In this document: positions 14,402 through 18,010 of the stretch, one piece after another
Layout of the letters: the number at the start of each line of letters is the position of its first letter
How positions within the stretch are numbered: the first letter of the stretch is position 1
Source: Acinetobacter sp.
Lineage (GTDB): Bacteria; Pseudomonadota; Gammaproteobacteria; Pseudomonadales; Moraxellaceae
Direction: 5' to 3'
DNA length: 18,010 nt
NCBI GenBank assembly: GCA_030152605.1
Contig: JASLJB010000075.1
Coordinates: 1-18,010 of the forward strand
Made by a program: the position numbers and the translations under genes
The notes under the pieces: generated by a model
Seen by the model: the letters and a program-made list of their open reading frames with translations, nothing else
What the model was told of the DNA's origin: nothing
The model's database searches: none

Positions 14402-15103
14402 ATGCACCAATGCCCTTCTAGTGCGCAAAAACGTAATAGAAACCTTTTAATACAGTACTTTGCAAAGGAAATTAATGCTGATTTTGCTATTGATTTGGAA
14501 ATGCTATTACTGTCAAAGCAAACGCTGATTAATCAACTTACTAGTGCTATTCCACGTAAAGAGTTTAGCTCAAGATTAAATGGTTATTGTCTGCATTTCT
14601 TAGGCACAAGTGCTTTAGAAGAAGCATGCCAAAAGTACAATTTAACGTATCAAGTTGAATCGACTAATGGTAGAAAGGGGGGAGAATACGGTCTAGCTAT
14701 TTCAGAAAACTTTGTTTTAGCATTTTCTAATAATCTTCGATCAGCGAAAGATAGAAGTATTTATCAAACGAAATATGCCGAAACAAATGGAATACTAGGG
14801 TTATCTCAAACAGAATTTGACTTTGGTGATTGTATTGCTCAGGTTAAAACTGATGAAGACCATTTCTATGTTGTAGTTGGTTTTAAAAGAAATAGTTTTA
14901 ACTCGAGCTATGATCTAGTATTTACTGTACCTGATGATAACGGGAATAAAATTTTTGATTTTTATATCAAAGATTTAGTTGATACAGTAAATATGCCACT
15001 TTCTGATAGTACAGAAGCCAATGAGGCTGGAAGTACTAGCTTAGATCAGAAAGATCCAACAGTTAAATTGAAGAAGTTAAAACGTAGAATATCTAATCTT
15101 TAA
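14402..15103 (+). CDS. Unrecognised protein, 233 aa, partner of the XRE/ImmA gene
   Basis: I do not recognise this family. It is soluble, with no signal peptide or membrane segment. The N-terminal half is helical and charged (NRNLLIQYFAKEINADFAIDLEMLLLSKQTLINQL, then IPRKEFSSRLNGYCLHFLG). The middle has GGEYGLAISENFVLAF and SAKDRSIYQTKYAE, then alternating beta-like stretches (FGDCIAQVKTD, FYVVVGFKR, YDLVFTVPD, FDFYIKDLV). The C-terminus is Ser/Thr-rich, then basic (VKLKKLKRR). GAGGT lies about five bases before the ATG at 14402. The XRE/ImmA gene starts 21 bases after its stop codon, so the two almost certainly share a transcript and probably a function. It could be a toxin, a repressor cleaved by the peptidase, or a defence effector; the sequence does not decide. 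Confidence 0.8.
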   Translation: MHQCPSSAQKRNRNLLIQYFAKEINADFAIDLEMLLLSKQTLINQLTSAIPRKEFSSRLNGYCLHFLGTSALEEACQKYNLTYQVESTNGRKGGEYGLAISENFVLAFSNNLRSAKDRSIYQTKYAETNGILGLSQTEFDFGDCIAQVKTDEDHFYVVVGFKRNSFNSSYDLVFTVPDDNGNKIFDFYIKDLVDTVNMPLSDSTEANEAGSTSLDQKDPTVKLKKLKRRISNL

Positions 15104-15124
15104 TTCTATGTCAGGAGTACTTGA

Positions 15125-16324
15125 ATGCGTGGTGTCATGCAATTTGATGGTAGACGCCTTATCCAAGCTTTAGATGCTCGAGGTATGACTAAGACCTCAT
15201 TATGTAATTTAATTAATTATAGTAGTGGAACCGTTTCTAAGTGGACAAATGGACAGCAATATCCTGAATCTATTGCTGTTCAAAAAATTAGTGATGCCCT
15301 ACAAATTCCTGAAAGTTGGTTTTTAAAACCATCTTTGAATTTTGGTTCAGAAGTTAGTTTCTTTAGATCAAATGCTTCAACAACACAAATATATAGAAAG
15401 AAGGCTATCAGTCATCTTCAAATGACATATGAGTGTAATTTAGAGCTAGAGAATTGGATTGACTATCCAACAGTATTTTATCCGCGCATTCTAACCAGAG
15501 AAGAAGGCTTATCTTTAGACTTCGCAGAAATTGAAAATATTGCTAATTTTTATAGAGACCAATGGAAATTAGGTCGTGGACCTATAAAAAATTTAATTAA
15601 AGTACTAGAAAATGTTGGAACAATAATTGTTAAAGAACAATTAGGTTCAACTAATATGGATGGTGTGTCTAAATGGTTTTTTGACAGACCATATATTCTG
15701 ATTTCCAGTGATAAAGCTAGTGCTTGTCGTAATCGTTTTGATGTTGCTCATGAATTAGCCCATCTAATTCTACATAAAAACCTAACTCTTGAAGATTATG
15801 AATTAGGCTATAAACGTATAGAAGATGAAGCACACTACTTTGCTTCATGTTTTTTATGCCCTTCTGAAAGTGTGAGTTTTGATCTTTATCGATCGACACT
15901 AGATTCTTTAGTCCTTGTGAAACAGAAATGGAAGGTTTCTATAGGGGCTTTAATAATGAGAGGTAAAGCATTAGATATTATTTCTGAAGAATATGCTGAA
16001 AGATTATGGCGTAATTATAGTTATAGAAAATGGAGACAAAGAGAACCATTAGATGACTCTATTGAACAAGAGGCACCATCTCTATTAAGTAAAAGTATTA
16101 AGCTACTGATAGATGAAAAAGTCTTTACCAAACAAATACTAAAGAATGATTTATCATTATATGATCATGATATTGAAGTATTATGTGGCTTACCCAAAGG
16201 CTATATGTCTGAAAGTTTTGGAACCTTGGTACAATTAAAAGATCATATTAGAAATAATACTAAAAAAATTGAATATCTTGATAGCGATAACAAAATTATT
16301 AAAATGAATAGAACAAAATTATAA
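15125..16324 (+). CDS. XRE DNA-binding domain fused to ImmA/IrrE zinc peptidase
   Basis: A 399-residue two-domain regulator. Residues about 6-66 are a Cro/C1 helix-turn-helix (LIQALDARGMTKTSLCNLI, then SSGTVSKWTNGQQYPES). Residues about 135-260 are an ImmA/IrrE (COG2856) metallopeptidase with RFDVAHELAHLILH, a HELAH zinc motif (His209, Glu210, His213), and RIEDEAHYFASCFLCP giving the third ligand (probably Glu235). The remaining C-terminal 130 residues are helical and unassigned. AGGAG (15113-15117) precedes the ATG at 15125; an in-frame ATG at 15137 is a less likely start. Such proteins cleave repressors or act as antitoxin/regulators in phages, ICEs and TA-like pairs. It forms an operon with the 233-residue protein gene. 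Confidence 0.9.
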   Translation: MRGVMQFDGRRLIQALDARGMTKTSLCNLINYSSGTVSKWTNGQQYPESIAVQKISDALQIPESWFLKPSLNFGSEVSFFRSNASTTQIYRKKAISHLQMTYECNLELENWIDYPTVFYPRILTREEGLSLDFAEIENIANFYRDQWKLGRGPIKNLIKVLENVGTIIVKEQLGSTNMDGVSKWFFDRPYILISSDKASACRNRFDVAHELAHLILHKNLTLEDYELGYKRIEDEAHYFASCFLCPSESVSFDLYRSTLDSLVLVKQKWKVSIGALIMRGKALDIISEEYAERLWRNYSYRKWRQREPLDDSIEQEAPSLLSKSIKLLIDEKVFTKQILKNDLSLYDHDIEVLCGLPKGYMSESFGTLVQLKDHIRNNTKKIEYLDSDNKIIKMNRTKL

Positions 16325-16332
16325 TCCAAATT

Positions 16333-16364
16333 ATATAAGAGGGAGCTTAAGCTCCCTCTTATAT
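16333..16364. terminator. Perfect 32-bp palindrome, terminator-like
   Basis: A perfect inverted repeat with arms 16333-16348 and 16349-16364 (core GAGGGAGC / GCTCCCTC), forming a hairpin of about 14 bp with loop TTAA. It starts nine bases after the XRE/ImmA stop codon, between convergent genes. No T-run follows on either strand, so termination is likely but not typical, and it could also protect mRNA 3' ends. Confidence 0.55.
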
Positions 16365-16427
16365 GTATTAGTCCAGATCTTATATTAATGATTTTAGAGG
16401 TTATGGTATATGGTGGTTGGTATTTTA

Positions 16428-17936
16428 TTATCGGCTTGCTCCACCAAGTTGTATTTGAGAATGAGGCTCACTTTTTTTACCCCAAGTAATTAATCGCCCT
16501 TCAAATTCAGGCACCAAAAACTCAATAAAATGATTTAAATCATGTTTATACATCTTGGCTTCTTCAGGCTGTTGGGTGTATTTTTTATAACGTTCTTTCC
16601 ATTTTCCCGAACTATCTCTCTCATTTAATAAATCGGGCTTGCCAGTTACTTTTAAAGTAAGCATGAAATGCTTAATGTAAGCTGGATGATGTTCCATCAA
16701 GTTATGAGCTACGCTCACCACATCGTTAATGTTATTACCTACAACGTAACCAAATTTTGCACTTAAAATTGAGTTAACTACTGTTTTATATGGTGCATGT
16801 AAAATATATTTGGGTGTACTAATTCCCATTTGTTCAAGCTCATTTCGAATTGAAAACCACTGAATATTGAATTGGCCGTCAGTGAGATAATGAGTTTTTA
16901 CCCATAGTTCTGTAAATTCAGCCAATAATTCAGATTTAGTCTTTGATGAAGCTTTTGTTTCAAGACCTACCTGTTCCAGCGATTCAAGATACTTTTTAAC
17001 CTTTAACTTATCTTTTTGATTATTAAGCTCTTTTAAATAGCTTTGTGGTAAGCCTAACTTTTGCTTTAACTTTTGATATTCAGCTTCATAATCAAAAAAG
17101 TATATTTGCTTTGTAGATTCATTATGAATCAAACTATGAAATTCAACTAATTCAGTATTCCACTTATTAATGATCTGATTATTCTGTATTTCAGGCTTTA
17201 GATAATGGCACTCTAAAGTAAAAACTTTTGTTTTAATAGACTGAGCAACTGTAGAATCATTTACTACAAAGGCATTTGCATTGTTATTGTAGTAAATATC
17301 TTGCATTGACTGCTTTTTTGATTTCTCAGTTCGCTCAAAATGATTGAAAATCCATAGTAAGCAAGTATTGTTATCTTGATAGAAAATCTTACGATCAATT
17401 ATCACATTCAAAAAAGTTGTAGAAAGTTGCCCTTCAAAAACAACTAATTGCTTCTTATAAAGTGCGGATACATCTGGTCTACGCCATTGCTTTAGATCAA
17501 TACTTTTTCGAACTTGCTCTACATAAATGTCACTAAAAGCCTCATCTGCTTGAAGACTCTTATATATATTCTCTTTTAACGATTTATGTTGTTGAGTTTC
17601 TTTCGCGATCTGATACTTTAAAGCAGTTTTTTCTTGCTCTGATAGCTGTTTAATATGCTTTACAGGACACTTGAAGTTTGGGTTATTTTCTAACTCAGGA
17701 ACATGTCTAAAAAAGAATGTTGCTAAAGTGTTGATCTGCATGTGATCTGTACGTCTAGCAAGGGTTACAGGTGATTGACACCAAGCACAAGTGAAATGAG
17801 GGTTAGTTTTATCGCGTTTATATCGTTCCCTTATTTGGGTACGCCATTGGGTAAGCTCCATTTCAGATTGTTGAAAGAATACATCAACATCAATCCACAT
17901 ATTTTGATCTGTATCAATGATATGAATTAACTTCAT
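16428..17936 (-). CDS. CoiA/DUF6035-like protein: zinc finger plus PD-(D/E)XK-type nuclease
   Basis: Numbering is from the ATG at 17936 (502 residues). The N-terminal region has FTCAWC (Cys50, Cys53), then FFRH (His78) and KCP (Cys90), a zinc-binding layout like that of CoiA-type proteins. A helix with HKSLKENI follows, then RRPDV (Asp155) and VFEGQLS (Glu168, Gln170) with a later LLWIF strand, matching a PD-(D/E)XK core of the E-x-Q kind. The last 280 residues are unassigned and may bind a partner or DNA. I recall such proteins as DUF6035, with no known function. The frame runs on to an ATG at 17954, but that stretch lies in a suspect inverted repeat; the ATG at 17936 is the last start inside trusted sequence. 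Promoter and ribosome binding site are not visible. It is convergent with the XRE/ImmA operon. Confidence 0.7.
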   Translation of the reverse strand: MKLIHIIDTDQNMWIDVDVFFQQSEMELTQWRTQIRERYKRDKTNPHFTCAWCQSPVTLARRTDHMQINTLATFFFRHVPELENNPNFKCPVKHIKQLSEQEKTALKYQIAKETQQHKSLKENIYKSLQADEAFSDIYVEQVRKSIDLKQWRRPDVSALYKKQLVVFEGQLSTTFLNVIIDRKIFYQDNNTCLLWIFNHFERTEKSKKQSMQDIYYNNNANAFVVNDSTVAQSIKTKVFTLECHYLKPEIQNNQIINKWNTELVEFHSLIHNESTKQIYFFDYEAEYQKLKQKLGLPQSYLKELNNQKDKLKVKKYLESLEQVGLETKASSKTKSELLAEFTELWVKTHYLTDGQFNIQWFSIRNELEQMGISTPKYILHAPYKTVVNSILSAKFGYVVGNNINDVVSVAHNLMEHHPAYIKHFMLTLKVTGKPDLLNERDSSGKWKERYKKYTQQPEEAKMYKHDLNHFIEFLVPEFEGRLITWGKKSEPHSQIQLGGASR

Positions 17937-18010
17937 ATCATTGATACAGATCAAAATATGTGGATTGATGTTGTTGTTTTCTTTCTACAATCTGAAATGG
18001 AGCTTAACCA
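17848..18010. repeat. Large inverted repeat at window end, probable fold-back artefact
   Basis: Arms 17848-17926 and 17932-18010 are mirror images over 79 bases with a 5-base spacer. The inner 42 pairs are perfect. The four mismatches (at 17974, 17978, 17986 and 18007 in the right arm) all lie in the outer half, and three are A-to-T changes. The right arm re-encodes the start of the nuclease-like protein (HIIDTDQNMWID then VVVFFLQSEMEL). The centre is a natural short palindrome, GATATGAA / TTCATATC, able to self-prime a fold-back. The repeat is still running when the window ends. Confidence 0.8.

Noticed and set aside
17937..17954. Upstream ATG at 17954 for the CoiA/DUF6035-like protein
   Set aside because: The six extra residues come entirely from the mirrored arm of the suspect inverted repeat.
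17932..18010. Divergent second gene on the plus strand repeating the start of the nuclease-like protein
   Set aside because: The reading has a stop in frame just upstream, no Shine-Dalgarno sequence, and is explained by the fold-back repeat.
12858..18010. Second attachment site (attR) for the tRNA-Ser element
   Set aside because: No second copy of the tRNA 3' segment is found by eye, so the element's right end must lie outside the window.
1..18010. CRISPR array or insertion sequence
   Set aside because: No regularly spaced repeats of CRISPR type, no transposase and no terminal inverted repeats flanking one were seen.

Overview
The window looks like a chromosome segment of an Acinetobacter-type gammaproteobacterium (Moraxellaceae). 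Reasons: hisA and hisF lie near each other but are interrupted by unrelated genes, homoserine kinase is the APH-like form also found in Pseudomonas, there are an AraC regulator of the OruR/ArgR kind and a Kup K+ transporter, and intergenic DNA is AT-rich. The genus call is inference from gene content and style; no database was searched.

Positions 1 to about 12,760 are ordinary core chromosome. In order: a possible 3' tail of an upstream gene with its terminator; a DUF805 membrane protein (+); a small XRE-type regulator (-); hisA (+); an EamA/DMT exporter (+); a COG3671-like membrane protein (-); a cold-shock-domain/DUF1294 fusion (-); homoserine kinase thrB (-), divergent from hisF (+); a histidine-box fatty acid hydroxylase (-), divergent from an AraC regulator (+); a small conserved-looking protein (-); a signal-anchored DNA/RNA non-specific endonuclease (-); a secreted Ala/Gln/Pro-rich protein (+); and kup (-). 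Most units are short and end in clear stem-loop terminators, several shared by convergent genes. HisA and HisF catalyse consecutive-stage steps of histidine synthesis.

At 12,768-12,857 lies tRNA-Ser(GGA) with its own promoter and encoded CCA. Directly downstream starts an integrative element: GGGGGTATAA-type repeats around the integrase promoter, then a P4-type tyrosine integrase (13,038-14,234). From 14,235 on, the DNA is visibly more AT-rich than the core genes. The cargo in view is a two-gene operon (an unrecognised 233-aa protein, then a protein fusing an XRE DNA-binding domain to an ImmA/IrrE zinc peptidase with HELAH) and a convergent gene for a zinc-finger plus PD-(D/E)XK-like, CoiA/DUF6035-like nuclease protein. 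Regulator-peptidase plus unknown partner plus putative nuclease next to an integrase is the most likely place for an undescribed defence, toxin-antitoxin or element-control system. The far attachment site is not in the window, so the element is incomplete here.

The last 160 bases form a large inverted repeat (79-base arms, 4 mismatches, 5-base spacer) made of the 5' end of the nuclease gene and its mirror copy. Its form fits a fold-back (snap-back) chimera at a contig end better than a biological structure, so sequence right of about 17,932 should not be trusted without read checks.
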